Assembly (NCBI GenBank): GCA_007694055.1
Contig: RECK01000112.1
Location: 1 to 36,642 of the forward strand
Origin: Wenzhouxiangella sp.
GTDB taxonomy: Bacteria; Pseudomonadota; Gammaproteobacteria; Xanthomonadales; Wenzhouxiangellaceae
Length of the DNA stretch: 36,642 bases
Direction of reading: 5' to 3'
Positions 19,201 through 27,840 of this stretch are shown here, piece after piece. The notes under the pieces were generated by a model that worked only from the letters and a program-made list of their open reading frames with translations, was not told the origin of the DNA and made no database searches. How positions within the stretch are numbered: position 1 is the first letter of the stretch; each line of letters opens with the position of its first letter. A program made the translations under genes and the position numbers.

Positions 19201-19655
19201 TGACCAGCGAGGTCGACCTGCATGTCACGGCCATGATCCCTCCCGACTATCTGCCCGATGTTCATCAACGCCTGGTACTTTACAAGCGCATCAGCCAGGC
19301 TGACAGTGACCAGGCCCTGCATCTGCTCCAGGTCGAGATGATCGATCGCTTCGGCCTGCTGCCGGAGCCGGTCAAGCACTTGTTTGCCATCGCGGAAATG
19401 CGCCTGAAGGCCCGCCGGATCGGAATGCGCCGGCTCGAGGTGGGCCCGGCCGGAGGACGCGTGGAGTTCGTGGCCAAGCCCGATATCGACATCAACGAAC
19501 TGCTGCGCATGATCCAGAAGGAATCGCATACCTTCGAGCTGCCGGCCAACGACCGCCTGCGGATCAAGGGCGAGTACGAGGAGGCTGACGACCGCTACGC
19601 CCTGGCCCGGGAACTGCTTGAGCGACTGACACCGGCCCGGCAGGCAGCTGCATGA
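16230..19655 (+). CDS. mfd: Transcription-repair coupling factor Mfd
   Basis: ATP-dependent translocase that displaces RNA polymerase stalled at DNA damage and recruits UvrA. 1141 aa, close to E. coli (1148). Order: UvrB-like D1-D2 region (about 15-330; GGPLLVAAPDGYSARQL and the ELFPDWETLPYD segment), D3, the RNA-polymerase interacting domain D4 (about 475-555; LEHGIGRYLGLEVLE), the RecG-like motor D5-D6 (about 570-950) with Walker A GDVGFGKTEV (621-628) and DEEQRFGVRQKE from Asp720, and the C-terminal TRCF domain (about 980-1100). The motor shows the usual RGRVGRS motif VI. Head of a plus-strand run with csiV. Confidence 0.97.
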   Translation: MSDQFSVLNPPRASAGATTDWPLLEGLSLALAISTLARRKGGPLLVAAPDGYSARQLRDDLNQLDGPRAELFPDWETLPYDLYSPHPDLISRRLDLLARLPGLDQGIVVAPITALMQRLPPVAWIQGQSLNLSVGQNIDTAAFRTTLHEAGYSNSDQVWQPGQFAVRGAVLDLWPMGRPEPYRLELFDDEIESIRIFDPESQRSTEKIQRIEMLPAREYPFDEDSRQAFRRRFRTRFDVDLRRALPYQDVGEGVHGQGLEQYLPLFFDHTASLLEFFPSEHRLLIMTGVAEAAVEYADQIRFRHEQRGGDRERPALDPNELFLDASELIEQLKNDAGVRVTRRQPARQTVCAPESIDLDHGSEAAVEKLKALPDRILLAADTAGRREMIHDSLRAAGLKPRVLESWSAFLSGEDHLALAVMPVSGGCRLPDRGLTILTESELFPGHTRTIRRQRKSGQDPESLVKSLADLQAGALVVHLEHGIGRYLGLEVLEIGDGTGEYLTLEYEGGDKLYVPVTDLHLVSRYTGADPDQVVLNRLGSEQWKKTRRKAAEKIRDVAAELLNLQARRAAREGYAYGLDRGLYARFSAGFEYEETDDQQTAIDAVLADLASDQPMDRVVCGDVGFGKTEVALRAAFAVAETGRQVAMLAPTTLLAEQHYRNFSDRFADWPVQVALLSRTGKQTSATLEGMKKGTVDIVIGTHKLLQKDVVFKDLGLVIIDEEQRFGVRQKERLKALRAEVDLLTLTATPIPRTLNMAMAGLRELSIIATPPARRLAVKTFVSEWDTATIRDAISREFQRGGQVYFLHNEVKNMPRMVSELEEMFPRARIGMAHGQMPPGEMEKTMRDFYARRINLLVCSTIIENGIDVPTANTIIINRADKFGLAQLHQLRGRVGRSHHLAYAYLVTPHRKAMTRDAIKRLEAIQSLEELGAGFTLASHDLEIRGAGELLGEEQSGQIEAIGFSLYSDLLNRAVEALKSGIEPDLDEPLALTSEVDLHVTAMIPPDYLPDVHQRLVLYKRISQADSDQALHLLQVEMIDRFGLLPEPVKHLFAIAEMRLKARRIGMRRLEVGPAGGRVEFVAKPDIDINELLRMIQKESHTFELPANDRLRIKGEYEEADDRYALARELLERLTPARQAAA

Positions 19656-19670
19656 AGTAAACTTGCGGCA

Positions 19671-20585
19671 ATGAGAAACCTGCTTGCCGCCACAATGTTT
19701 ACCGGCCTGCTTCCCTTCATGGCGCAGGCGGAGCCGGTCGATCCCAACACCCCGATCTTCCGGGTCGAGGTGGTGCTGCTTGCGCATGCCAATGGCCAGT
19801 CCGATCGCCGCTTCATGGCTGAACTGGACGATTTCTCGGGCCTGGCCGACCCTCTTCGCCGAGCCCGCGAGCTGGCCGCCGAAGCGGCCTGGCTGGAACG
19901 CCAGCGCGATACTGAAGAAGACGAACTGGACCCGGACGATCCGCGCCAGGCGCTGCAAATGATCGACGCGCTGGATGCCCTGGTGGCGGCAGACCTGGTG
20001 GCGGCAGATGATAGCGAGCAGGACGAACTGGCCGACGAAGGACCGGTCCTGCCGCAGACTTTCCTGCAACTGGACGAGCTGTCGCCGTCCATGGCAGACG
20101 CGTGGCGGCGCCTTTCCGACAGTGCGGCATTTGAACCGTTGGGCTGGCGCGCCTGGTATCAGCCTCTCACTCGAGAGCGTCTGTCGCCCCGAGTCCGCTT
20201 GCATGACGAAGACATCATCCGCACCCTGTGGCTGCACCCCGAGCGCGTGGTCCCGAGCCTGCCCGGTGAGCCAATGGCGCGCACCTTCGATCTGGGCGCG
20301 CTGCTTCCGGAACTCAGCTATCGACTGGACGGCAGCTTGCGTCTTCGCCAACGCCAGTTCATGCATGTCGAGCTGGACCTGGTCTGGCGCGAAAAGCTTG
20401 AACCTCTGTTTGGCCCCATGGACAGCGACCATCTGGCAACCGGCGGTTACGAGGTCCATCGCCTTGTGCAATCGCGGACCGTACGCCCCGATCGCCTGGA
20501 ATACTTCGATTCAGCCTTGTTCGGCGTGCTGATCCTGATTCAGCGCTGGCAGCCGGCCGAGGCGATCGACAACGGCGCCGGCTAA
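19671..20585 (+). CDS. csiV: Peptidoglycan-binding protein CsiV homologue
   Basis: 304-aa exported protein with a signal peptide (LLAATMFTGLLPFMAQA). It resembles the CsiV family: an N-terminal FRVEVVLLAH strand, an acidic low-complexity middle (about 80-125), a WRRLSDSAAFEPLGWRAWYQ block and the C-terminal LRQRQFMHVELDLVW / VHRLVQSRTVRPDRLEYFD segment. In Vibrio cholerae CsiV binds peptidoglycan and supports LpoA/PBP1A. The mfd-csiV order is common in gammaproteobacteria. Two direct 15-base repeats (19980-19994 and 19995-20009) encode the doubled LVAAD in the acidic linker. Confidence 0.85.
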   Translation: MRNLLAATMFTGLLPFMAQAEPVDPNTPIFRVEVVLLAHANGQSDRRFMAELDDFSGLADPLRRARELAAEAAWLERQRDTEEDELDPDDPRQALQMIDALDALVAADLVAADDSEQDELADEGPVLPQTFLQLDELSPSMADAWRRLSDSAAFEPLGWRAWYQPLTRERLSPRVRLHDEDIIRTLWLHPERVVPSLPGEPMARTFDLGALLPELSYRLDGSLRLRQRQFMHVELDLVWREKLEPLFGPMDSDHLATGGYEVHRLVQSRTVRPDRLEYFDSALFGVLILIQRWQPAEAIDNGAG

Positions 20586-20589
20586 GCCG

Positions 20590-21918
20590 ATGTTCCGGCG
20601 CGAGCGTGTGCTGGCCAGCGCCCGTCTGGATCGGGCCTACCAGTTGCTTGTCAACGAGGAAGACGCGCGCGTCTGCAAGGATATCGACGACAAGGCCTGC
20701 CAGGTCGTACCGGGCAATTTTTTTCTCCAGATCCTGACCCAGTTCTTCACCAAGCTGGGTGATGCCATCGCCAATCCGAAGACGGTACTGGCCTGGATGC
20801 TCAGTGCGCTGGGGGCGCCCGGCGTATTTACCGCTTTCCTGGTACCGATTCGGGAATCCGGCTCGCTGATCCCGCAACTGGTAATTGCCAGCTACGTGCG
20901 CCTGCAACCGATTCGAAAATGGACCTTCGCGATTGGCTGCGTATTGCAAGCACTGGCCGTGTTCGCCATGGCGGCCGTCGCCGTCACGCTGACCGGTACG
21001 GCAGCCGGGTTCGGCCTGATTGGTGCCCTGATCGTGTTCAGCCTGGCGCGTGGACTGTGTTCGGTAGCTTCCAAGGATGTGCTGGGCAAAACCGTGCCCA
21101 AAACCCGACGCGGGCGGGTCAGTGGCTGGTCGGAATTCCTTGCCGGACTGGTCACCATCGGCATCGGTGTACTGCTGCTGCTGGATTTGCGCGAAGCCGG
21201 CGACATGGGCACCTATGTCATCCTGCTGGCCTGTGCCGGCGGCCTCTGGCTGCTGGCCGCCGGAAGCTACGCGCTGATCCGGGAGTTTCCCGGCGCAACC
21301 TCCGGCGGTGGCAATGCCATTACCGAGGCACTCAAGCGCCTGGCCCTGCTTGGCTCGGACCGCCCGTTCCGCAACTTCGTCATCGCCCGCTCGCTGCTGC
21401 TGTGTTCGGCGCTCAGCGCCCCGTTTTTCATCATGCTGGCGCATGAGAACACCGAGGGCGCCTTGCTGGTGCTTGGCCTGTTCGTCATTGCCGACGGGCT
21501 GGCCAGCCTGGTCTCGGCGCCGGTCTGGGGCCGATTTTCTGATCAATCCAGCCGCCAGGTCATGGTGATTGCCGGGGCCGGCGCCGGTCTGGTTGGCCTG
21601 CTGCTGGTAGCGACCGTACACTTCCTGCCAGCACTGGCCACAAGCCAGTGGCTCTACCCGCTGTTCTTCTTCTTCCTTGCCATTACCCACGCCGGCGTTC
21701 GCCTGGGACGCAAGACCTACATCGTCGACCTGGCCGGCGGCAACAAGCGCACCGACTACGTCTCGGTCAGCAACACTGTCATCGGCGTTGTACTGCTGCT
21801 GGCCGGCAGCGTGGGAGCCCTGACCGCCATCATCCCGATCTCCGGCGTGATCATCGTTCTGGCCGCCATGGGCCTGAGCGGTGCCTGGCTGAGTTACCGC
21901 TTGCCCGAGGTCACCTGA
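20590..21918 (+). CDS. Major facilitator superfamily transporter, substrate unknown
   Basis: 442-aa polytopic inner-membrane protein with about 12 hydrophobic segments. A roughly 65-residue N-terminal region precedes the first clear membrane helix (VLAWMLSALGAPGVFTAFL), and a cytoplasmic loop has the MFS-like VPKTRRGRVSGWSEF turn; a second loop motif is GRFSDQSSRQVMV. These fit MFS signatures but do not identify a substrate. It starts 4 bases after csiV and ends 2 bases before the next gene, so the three look co-transcribed. The extended N-terminus (ARVCKDIDDKACQVVPGNFF) is unusual for an MFS carrier and conserved in a family I know only as uncharacterised MFS. Confidence 0.82.
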   Translation: MFRRERVLASARLDRAYQLLVNEEDARVCKDIDDKACQVVPGNFFLQILTQFFTKLGDAIANPKTVLAWMLSALGAPGVFTAFLVPIRESGSLIPQLVIASYVRLQPIRKWTFAIGCVLQALAVFAMAAVAVTLTGTAAGFGLIGALIVFSLARGLCSVASKDVLGKTVPKTRRGRVSGWSEFLAGLVTIGIGVLLLLDLREAGDMGTYVILLACAGGLWLLAAGSYALIREFPGATSGGGNAITEALKRLALLGSDRPFRNFVIARSLLLCSALSAPFFIMLAHENTEGALLVLGLFVIADGLASLVSAPVWGRFSDQSSRQVMVIAGAGAGLVGLLLVATVHFLPALATSQWLYPLFFFFLAITHAGVRLGRKTYIVDLAGGNKRTDYVSVSNTVIGVVLLLAGSVGALTAIIPISGVIIVLAAMGLSGAWLSYRLPEVT

Positions 21919-21920
21919 GC

Positions 21921-23255
21921 GTGCGCGTCGGGCGCTGGATCATCGCGATCATCTGCTTGTTGCTGCTGGCAGCGCTGGCCGGGCACTTCTACCTGGCTCG
22001 CCAGGTGGAATCGCAGCTGGAAAAACTCGCCAGCCAGCTCGTCCTGGCCGGCCGGCTGAGCTGGGAGCGCATCCTGATCCACCCGCGAGGCGAGATCCAC
22101 ATCAGCGCCGTGCGATTTGAACCCCGCGATGCACGCGACCTGCTGCGAATCGACGCCGTCACGTTTCGCAGCCAAAATCTGGCCCAGCTTGTCCGCGCCT
22201 TGCAGGACTTCGAACGCAACGAAGTGCCCCGCGGAATACTTGTCAGCCTGCGCGGCGGACGCCTGCCGGTCGGGCCGCCCTTCAACGACTGGATGGATGG
22301 CCGCGTCAGCCCCATCCTTCCCCATGCCGGTGCCGGTTGCGACTTCGACGCAAGACGACTGACCGACCTGAACCGGCTTGACTACTGGGAACTGGCCATC
22401 GACGGTCAGTTTCACTACCAGATCGTGGTCGAAGGCGAACAGCTGGACATGGGCATGCGATTGGCTGTGGGCCAGCTTGCGGATTGGCGAGCGCGCGCCC
22501 GTCTGGAGCTGGACGAACCCCTTTCGAGTATCCATGAAGTAGCGTCAGCCCTCGCAGCATCACGCTTGCTGATGGCCGAACTCGACCTCCATGACCTGGG
22601 CTTTTACGAGCGCCTGCACAGCCATTGCGCCCAAGCGCTCGAACTTTCCCGCGAACGCTGGCTGGAACAGCATCTCAATGCCTGGCGGCGGGCCTGGGCC
22701 GAGCAAGGCCTGGCGCCCGACGACATTGCCGAGTCGGCCTACCGCACCTTTCTGAACCAGCCAGGCTCGATCAGCCTGGCAACACGAACCGCGCCCCCCC
22801 AGGCGCCGGCCCGCCTTGACGATTTCTCGAAAGCGGCGGCATTGCCAGGCCTGGATATTTTCCTGCGGATCGATGAATCGACCCCTGTGGCCCTGCGTTT
22901 TGCCGCGATCACACCCGCACGTCCTGCCCGCCTGACTGAACCGGAGCCGCCAGCACCAGCGCAGGCGCCAGTCGTGCGGGAATCGCCCATTGCGCCTGAG
23001 CTGATTGATCCGACCACACAGGCGCTGCCTGTTGTCGCGCCAAGCGGCTGGCGCGGCGTTTCTCCGGCAAGCGCCAATCAGTACATCAACCAGTCCGTAC
23101 GTCTGCTACTGCACGATGAGACTTGGGCCAGCGGCCGGCTCATCGCCGTCGACGAACAGGCGCTTTACCTGGAAATTCGCTCTCGCCACGGCCTGTTGAC
23201 CCGCCCATTCAGCCACGCCCGCATCGACAGGTTCTACGTGCGAGACCAAGGCTGA
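21921..23255 (+). CDS. Membrane-anchored protein of unknown function
   Basis: 444 aa from the GTG at 21921, two bases after the MFS stop. One N-terminal membrane segment (WIIAIICLLLLAALAGHFYL) is followed by a region with an AsmA/intermembrane-type look (LAGRLSWERILIHPRGEIHI, then INAVTF-like beta repeats), an alpha-helical middle (about 210-285), a Pro/Ala-rich linker (about 330-375) and a C-terminal small beta domain (about 380-444; QSVRLLLHDETWASGRLIAV) that resembles an Sm/SH3-like fold. Topology predicts a periplasmic body. I do not recognise the family. Close packing behind csiV and an MFS gene hints at envelope biology, which is inference only. Confidence 0.75.
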   Translation: MRVGRWIIAIICLLLLAALAGHFYLARQVESQLEKLASQLVLAGRLSWERILIHPRGEIHISAVRFEPRDARDLLRIDAVTFRSQNLAQLVRALQDFERNEVPRGILVSLRGGRLPVGPPFNDWMDGRVSPILPHAGAGCDFDARRLTDLNRLDYWELAIDGQFHYQIVVEGEQLDMGMRLAVGQLADWRARARLELDEPLSSIHEVASALAASRLLMAELDLHDLGFYERLHSHCAQALELSRERWLEQHLNAWRRAWAEQGLAPDDIAESAYRTFLNQPGSISLATRTAPPQAPARLDDFSKAAALPGLDIFLRIDESTPVALRFAAITPARPARLTEPEPPAPAQAPVVRESPIAPELIDPTTQALPVVAPSGWRGVSPASANQYINQSVRLLLHDETWASGRLIAVDEQALYLEIRSRHGLLTRPFSHARIDRFYVRDQG

Positions 23256-23354
23256 ACGAGCGACCCCGGCCATCCTGTCCCACCCGGTACAACACCGTCG
23301 TCAACCCCAACGAACATCTCTGTTGACCCTCACGAGATAGCGTCTGATCGTGGC

Positions 23355-24392
23355 TCAGTTCTGCATGGCGATGTCGTCGTCCCATCGAAAGCCGACACCG
23401 CCGGCCTGCCAGACGCCCTCACCGAACGGACTGGGCCCACGAATCCTGAGCCGGAGCGGCAACCCGAAGTCAGGCGCCAGGTCTTTCATGCCGCGAACCG
23501 TGCTGCGATGCAGGATGCGCAAACCCTGCTCGTCGGCATGCCGGTGGGCCTCGGGCGTGGCGCGATGGGCCACGGCCAGGTTGTCGATGAAAATACAGTC
23601 GCGCTCCTGGTATTCGAAGGCGATGGCATACCCGTTGCTCAGTCCGGCATCCAGAATGTCGTTGTATTCGTGGCAAAGTTGCTTCAATTCATCGGCATCA
23701 AGCAGGCGAAAGCCTTCTTCATCCTGGCGCTTTTCGATGACCGCACCGGTCATGCCCAGGTGCAGCCAGAGACTCAGGCGGCCGGAAATCGGGTGCTTGT
23801 GCACAGCCGGATGAACCACGCCTGACGCGGAATTGACCGAGGAAAGGCGCCGCCAGAATGCCTGTCGCTGCAGGGGAAGCGCATCAAAGGCGGCACCCTG
23901 GTGGGCAAAACAGGTTCCCCCGCCTTTCTCGGCCGGTCTGATGATGTGGTAGCCGGCATGCGAAAAGGTATCCGTATTGAAGCTGCCGTCGTTATGCCAC
24001 TGCGGGCCTACACCCGGAATGCCGTGTCGAGGATCGTTCGACAGTCGAAAAATATGCCGATTGCCTCCAGGCGTCGCCGGATGCACGCCATGCGTGCTGT
24101 GCAAGTCCCTCCCGCCCCACCAACTGCTGGCGCGCAGAAAATCCTGCTCTGTCAGCTGCTTTTCGTTCTTGAAGACAAGAAAACCACGCTGGGCCATCTC
24201 ACGTTCCAGCGCCTCTATGACTTCAGGCGGCGGCGGGTTCTGAGCTGACAGGTCGATGCCATGCACTTCGGCACCGATCGGGTCTATCGGCACGATCTTT
24301 CCACCAGCTTTCTCAATGACGGCGACACGCGCCGGGTCAAGCGGGTGAACGCTGGCTGATCCTGTCGTCGATGAATATGCTTTTTCAGTCAT
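23355..24392 (-). CDS. TauD/TfdA-family Fe(II)/2-oxoglutarate dioxygenase
   Basis: 345 aa from ATG 24392; a 21-residue upstream extension looks non-homologous. Double-stranded beta-helix dioxygenase using Fe(II), 2-oxoglutarate and O2. Iron ligands are visible as H133-x-D135 in WHNDGSF and H276 in NLAVAHRATP; Arg292 or Arg296 in LRILHRSTVRG is the likely 2-oxoglutarate anchor. It is about 60 residues longer than E. coli TauD, with an N-terminal extension and a C-terminal tail ending GVGFRWDDD. Taurine as substrate is not supported: no transport or sulfonate genes are near. It is divergent from the copper cluster; the 83-base gap could hold shared control, but no operator was recognised. Confidence 0.87.
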   Translation of the reverse strand: MTEKAYSSTTGSASVHPLDPARVAVIEKAGGKIVPIDPIGAEVHGIDLSAQNPPPPEVIEALEREMAQRGFLVFKNEKQLTEQDFLRASSWWGGRDLHSTHGVHPATPGGNRHIFRLSNDPRHGIPGVGPQWHNDGSFNTDTFSHAGYHIIRPAEKGGGTCFAHQGAAFDALPLQRQAFWRRLSSVNSASGVVHPAVHKHPISGRLSLWLHLGMTGAVIEKRQDEEGFRLLDADELKQLCHEYNDILDAGLSNGYAIAFEYQERDCIFIDNLAVAHRATPEAHRHADEQGLRILHRSTVRGMKDLAPDFGLPLRLRIRGPSPFGEGVWQAGGVGFRWDDDIAMQN

Positions 24393-24475
24393 GTCCCGAG
24401 GGTAACCCACTAAGAGCCGGGGCTTTCGAATCGGCCGAAAATCGCCCCTGATCACGCCTGTGCTAGGATTAAAGG

Positions 24476-24850
24476 ATGTTGATTCGTGCTGTCATCCTGC
24501 GGCTCTCCCTGGCCCTTTGCCTGGTGGTTGCCGGCATGCCTGCCCTGGCCGGCGGCCAGGGCATCGAAGCAGAAGCGAACAACCCCAACCCCCAGACCCA
24601 GGCTGAAGCACCCGGCTGCCCGTTCCATGCGGCCAAGCAAGCCCCGGCTGATCCGGTCGAATCCGACCCGCCGGATAGCGATGCCTGCTGTGGCCTGGCG
24701 TGCCAGTGCCCTTGCGCCGGCCTGCAACTACTGGTTCATCGCAGCGCCCACCAGGCACACTCGCCCCCCGCGGTTGCCCGACTGGCTCGCGATACTCCCT
24801 TGCCGGAATCCCTGGCGCCCTCCAGTCCGCTGCGTCCGCCGCAGTCCTGA
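24476..24850 (+). CDS. copL: CopL-like exported metal-binding protein
   Basis: 124-aa protein with a signal peptide (LRLSLALCLVVAGMPALA) and few but patterned metal-ligand residues: GCPFHAAKQ near residue 48, then ACCGLACQCPCAG near 71-83 and HRSAHQAH. This Cys-rich block resembles the CopL family, a short protein that precedes copper-resistance genes in Xanthomonas and is needed for their copper induction. An overlapping different-frame reading is rejected because it lacks the signal peptide. AAAGG abuts the ATG and TAGGAT lies 6 bases upstream (24464-24469), so the mRNA could have almost no leader. It precedes the cusC-type gene by 109 bases. Confidence 0.7.
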   Translation: MLIRAVILRLSLALCLVVAGMPALAGGQGIEAEANNPNPQTQAEAPGCPFHAAKQAPADPVESDPPDSDACCGLACQCPCAGLQLLVHRSAHQAHSPPAVARLARDTPLPESLAPSSPLRPPQS

Positions 24851-24859
24851 AAAACCCCG

Positions 24860-24879
24860 CTCCGCCTTATTCGGCGGAG
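24860..24879. promoter_or_regulatory. Perfect hairpin between copL and cusC
   Basis: CTCCGCC-TTATTC-GGCGGAG, a 7-bp GC-rich stem with a 6-base loop. On the plus strand no T-run follows, so it is at best a weak attenuator or mRNA stabiliser; on the minus strand it would be followed by GGGGTTTTT. Located 10 bases after copL. Confidence 0.45.
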
Positions 24880-24959
24880 GTCTGAAGCCGGTCCCTGCCA
24901 CATCCGTTTGTTGATGGCAGCGGCCCGCACCGAATCAGAAGTTTTTCAAGGATCTGGAT

Positions 24960-26222
24960 ATGAACAAAGCCCCGCTATTTTTCGTGCGACCGGGCCTCGC
25001 CGTTGCAGGCCTGCTCCTGTTGTCCGTGTCCGCCTCGGCCATGGAGCTGGATGTCGCCCTGGACCTGGCGCTCGAGCGCGACGCCGGCCTCAGTGACCTC
25101 AAGTCCCAGCGCCTGGCCGTTGAGCAGCAGGCCCTGGCCGATGCTGCCCTGCCCGATCCCGAGCTGTTCCTTGGGGCCGAGGGCATTCCCGTGAACGACC
25201 CGTTCGGTTCAGACATGATGACCATGTACATGGTCGGCGTGCGCCAGCAATGGCCAGCCGGTCAGACGCGCCGGCTGGTGGCAGAACGCGGTCAGTCGGA
25301 AAGTCACGTACTTGAATCCCGATCAAGCGCCCGCCGCCTGGAAATACAGCGCGAAGTCCGCCTTGCCTGGCTGGAGTGGGTGGCCGCAGTTCGGGTTTCC
25401 GAAATCGCCGAGCAGGGCCTGGCGGCGCTGGACGAGATGCTGGAACTGGCCACCTCGCGCTTTCGTGCCGGTACCGACCGCCAGCGCGATGTCGACCAGG
25501 CCCGGCTGGAACACGCGCTGCAGGCCGGACGCATCCTCGACCAGATCACCCGCGTCGAAGAGGCCGCCAGCAACCTGGCTCGCTGGACCGGCACCTGGCC
25601 CGAGTCCGGCAGCCAGATCGAATTGCCACGCTGGAGCGCACCGGGAAATTCAGCCGAGCTGCGCGATCGACTGAGTCGCCACCCGGCCATCGAGGCCGAG
25701 ACCAGGGGTCTGGAAACTGGCCGCATCGAGGTTGAGCTGGCACGCCAGAGCTATCGGCCCATGTGGATGGTCGAGGCCGGCTACGGCCATCAGCGCGGCA
25801 GCGACCCGATGGGAGGGCGCATGTCGGACAAGCTGTTCGGCATGGTATCCATGAGCCTGCCCCTGTTTACCGGCAATCGCCAGGACCGGCGCCTGGCGGC
25901 CGCCGAGGCCGAGGCTGACGCCCGCATTCACCAGCGCCACTACCGGCTGCAGGAATGGGAAGGCAACCTGCGGCGCCAGCTCGCCGCGCTGGCCAACCAG
26001 CAGCGTCGCCTGCAGTTACTTGAAGAAACCATCCTGCCGCAATCCGAGCGCACCCTGGAATCCACCCTGCAGGCCTATCGCAGCGACCGGGCCAGCTTCG
26101 ATGAGCTGGTCCGCGCCCGCCTGGCCGAACTTGACCAGCGCATATCCATCATCGAGACCCGCCTGGCCTGGCTGCAAGCCCGCGCCGAACTGGCCTGGCT
26201 GATCGCGGAGGAAAAGCCATGA
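24960..26222 (+). CDS. cusC: TolC-family outer-membrane efflux protein (CusC type)
   Basis: 420 aa with a signal peptide ending [10 protein letters not shown]. Outer-membrane channel of a tripartite heavy-metal exporter: long helices with the repeated OEP pattern, for example [11 protein letters not shown]-like N-terminus ([20 protein letters not shown]), the [15 protein letters not shown] strand, the first helical hairpin (about 100-200), and the second half with [19 protein letters not shown] (about 300) and a final helical pair. No lipobox Cys, unlike E. coli CusC, so more like CzcC. AAGG lies 9 bases before the ATG. Its TGA overlaps the next ATG (ATGA). Symbol is by operon analogy. Confidence 0.87.
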   Translation: MNKAPLFFVRPGLAVAGLLLLSVSASAMELDVALDLALERDAGLSDLKSQRLAVEQQALADAALPDPELFLGAEGIPVNDPFGSDMMTMYMVGVRQQWPAGQTRRLVAERGQSESHVLESRSSARRLEIQREVRLAWLEWVAAVRVSEIAEQGLAALDEMLELATSRFRAGTDRQRDVDQARLEHALQAGRILDQITRVEEAASNLARWTGTWPESGSQIELPRWSAPGNSAELRDRLSRHPAIEAETRGLETGRIEVELARQSYRPMWMVEAGYGHQRGSDPMGGRMSDKLFGMVSMSLPLFTGNRQDRRLAAAEAEADARIHQRHYRLQEWEGNLRRQLAALANQQRRLQLLEETILPQSERTLESTLQAYRSDRASFDELVRARLAELDQRISIIETRLAWLQARAELAWLIAEEKP

Positions 26223-27568
26223 GCATTTGCAAACACATGCTGTTAATCGCCGGCATTGCCGGTCTGTTGCTGGTCGGTTGCGGTGACTCGGGCCACGATC
26301 ACAATGGTCATGCCCTTCACAACAACAATGACAACCATGGCGACCACCATGATCGCGAGCATCACGATCATGACCACCATGACCATGATCATGACCACCA
26401 TGACCATGACCACGATCATGATCACGATCATGATCACGACCATCACGACGACTCCATCGCCGACCGGGCCCTGGGTCAGGGCAGCGTCTATACCTGCCCC
26501 ATGCACCCGCAGATCGTGCGCGATGAACCAGGCCGCTGCCCGATCTGTGGCATGAACCTGGTCCAGCGCCAGCGCGATGACAATGGAGAGGTGACCGTGA
26601 CAGTCGACCGCTCGATCCTGCAGACCATGAACCTGCGCACTGCCGAAGTCCGCCGCAGCCGCCTGTTCCGCCGCATCGACACCCTGGGCCGTATCGAAAT
26701 CGACCCCTCGGGCCTGAGTCACGTTCACCCCAGGGTAGAAGGCTGGATCGGCGAGCTGGATTTCAATACCGTCGGCGAAAGCATTGCCCAGGGGCAGCGC
26801 CTGTTTACCTTGTATTCGCCCGAACTGGTCAATGTCCAGGAAGAGCTGCTGCAAGCCGTGCGCTCGGGACGTGAGCCCATGATCCAAGCCGCCCGAAAGC
26901 GCCTGGAAACGCTGGACGTGCAGCCCCGGGTCATCGAGCGCATCGAGCGCGACGGTCGGGTCCTGACCTGGGTGCCCTGGCATGCCGAGCGCAGCGGCTA
27001 TGTCTCGGCCATGGATGCCCGGCGCGGCATGTTCGTCGGCCCGGGCACGGAAATCGCGCAAATCGCCGATCCCGCATCCGTCTGGCTGATCGCCGAGGTT
27101 ACCGGCGGCCAGATCGAGTGGCTGGCCAACGAGCAAGTTGTCGAAATCCAGCGCAGCAGCCACCCCGAAGAACGCCTGCGTGGCCGGGTTGACTTCATTT
27201 ACCCGGAGCTGTCCCCGCAAACCCGCACGGCACGCGTCCGAGTCGTACTCGACAATGATAACGGCAGCCTGCGCCCCGGCGACTGGGCCCGTGTCGCCAT
27301 CTTCGCCGGCCCGCGCCCCGACCTCCTCATCATCCCCACCGAAGCCATCATCCGCACCGGCAGCGAAGAACGCGTGGTCATCCGCGAAGCTGACCATCGC
27401 TTCAGCGTCCGCGAAATCCATGCCGGCATGGAATCCGGCCCCTACACCGCCATCATGCACGGCCTGGAAGAAGGCGAAACCGTGGTCACCTCGGGCCAGT
27501 TCCTGATCGACTCCGAAGCCAGCATCCGCGCCGGCCATGGGCGCATTGGGGGGCAACATGATCATTGA
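26219..27568 (+). CDS. cusB: RND periplasmic adaptor with long His/Asp tract (CusB type)
   Basis: 449-aa lipoprotein (GLLLVGC, Cys21). Residues 26-77 are almost only His, Asp and Asn, a strong transition-metal sponge. Next is a heavy-metal-binding domain [10 protein letters not shown]...[10 protein letters not shown] (91-115), then the usual adaptor parts: beta-barrel/lipoyl/helical hairpin (about 150-330; [32 protein letters not shown]) and a membrane-proximal domain (about 340-435). It ends with HDH and lacks a CusF-like C-terminal domain. Methionines are few in the N-terminus, unlike E. coli CusB, which uses Met to take Cu(I). Overlaps cusC by 4 bases; separated from cusA by a 217-bp repeat element. 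Confidence 0.92.
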   Translation: MSICKHMLLIAGIAGLLLVGCGDSGHDHNGHALHNNNDNHGDHHDREHHDHDHHDHDHDHHDHDHDHDHDHDHDHHDDSIADRALGQGSVYTCPMHPQIVRDEPGRCPICGMNLVQRQRDDNGEVTVTVDRSILQTMNLRTAEVRRSRLFRRIDTLGRIEIDPSGLSHVHPRVEGWIGELDFNTVGESIAQGQRLFTLYSPELVNVQEELLQAVRSGREPMIQAARKRLETLDVQPRVIERIERDGRVLTWVPWHAERSGYVSAMDARRGMFVGPGTEIAQIADPASVWLIAEVTGGQIEWLANEQVVEIQRSSHPEERLRGRVDFIYPELSPQTRTARVRVVLDNDNGSLRPGDWARVAIFAGPRPDLLIIPTEAIIRTGSEERVVIREADHRFSVREIHAGMESGPYTAIMHGLEEGETVVTSGQFLIDSEASIRAGHGRIGGQHDH

Positions 27569-27597
27569 GGAAAGGATCGAGGAACAAGGTTCAAGGA

Positions 27598-27814
27598 CTG
27601 AAAAGCCTCTCGCAGAGACGCGAAGGTACAGAGGGCGCAAGGGAACAAGAATCCCATATGAAATGAGATATGGGTTCGAGAAGCAATCACCACGGGTTGA
27701 CCGAGAAACATCAAGCTACCGGAATGATGTCCGGCATCCCCATTCAAGGCTCTTGAATTCATTTTCACCTTGGCGCCCTTCGCTCCTTTGCGCCTTTGCG
27801 AGAGGCTTTTTCAA
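27598..27814. mobile_element. MITE-like structured element between cusB and cusA
   Basis: About 217 bp bounded by imperfect inverted repeats of about 45 bases: left arm 27598-27642 (GAAAAGCCTCTCGCAGAGAC...), right arm 27768-27813 (reverse complement starts GAAAAAGCCTCTCGCAAAGG...), differing at roughly 8 positions. The interior has three further perfect hairpins: CCCATAT/ATATGGG (27653-27674), CCGGA/TCCGG (27719-27734) and ATTCAAG-GCT-CTTGAAT (27742-27758). No open reading frame of note is inside. The right arm ends 27 bases before the cusA ATG. The arm sequence resembles CTCGCAAAG-type intergenic repeats common in Proteobacteria (recalled, not searched). Confidence 0.75.
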
Positions 27815-27840
27815 GATCAGCAACTCCAGCGGAGCGCCCC

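Noticed and set aside
23256-23354. Terminator between the unknown anchored protein and the TauD-like gene
   Set aside because: Only a loose GTCAAC/GTTGAC inverted repeat with a long loop; no T-run.
26243-27640. 465-codon frame antisense to cusB with Val/Ile/Met-rich stretch
   Set aside because: The hydrophobic stretch is just the antisense of the His/Asp codons (CAT/GAC).
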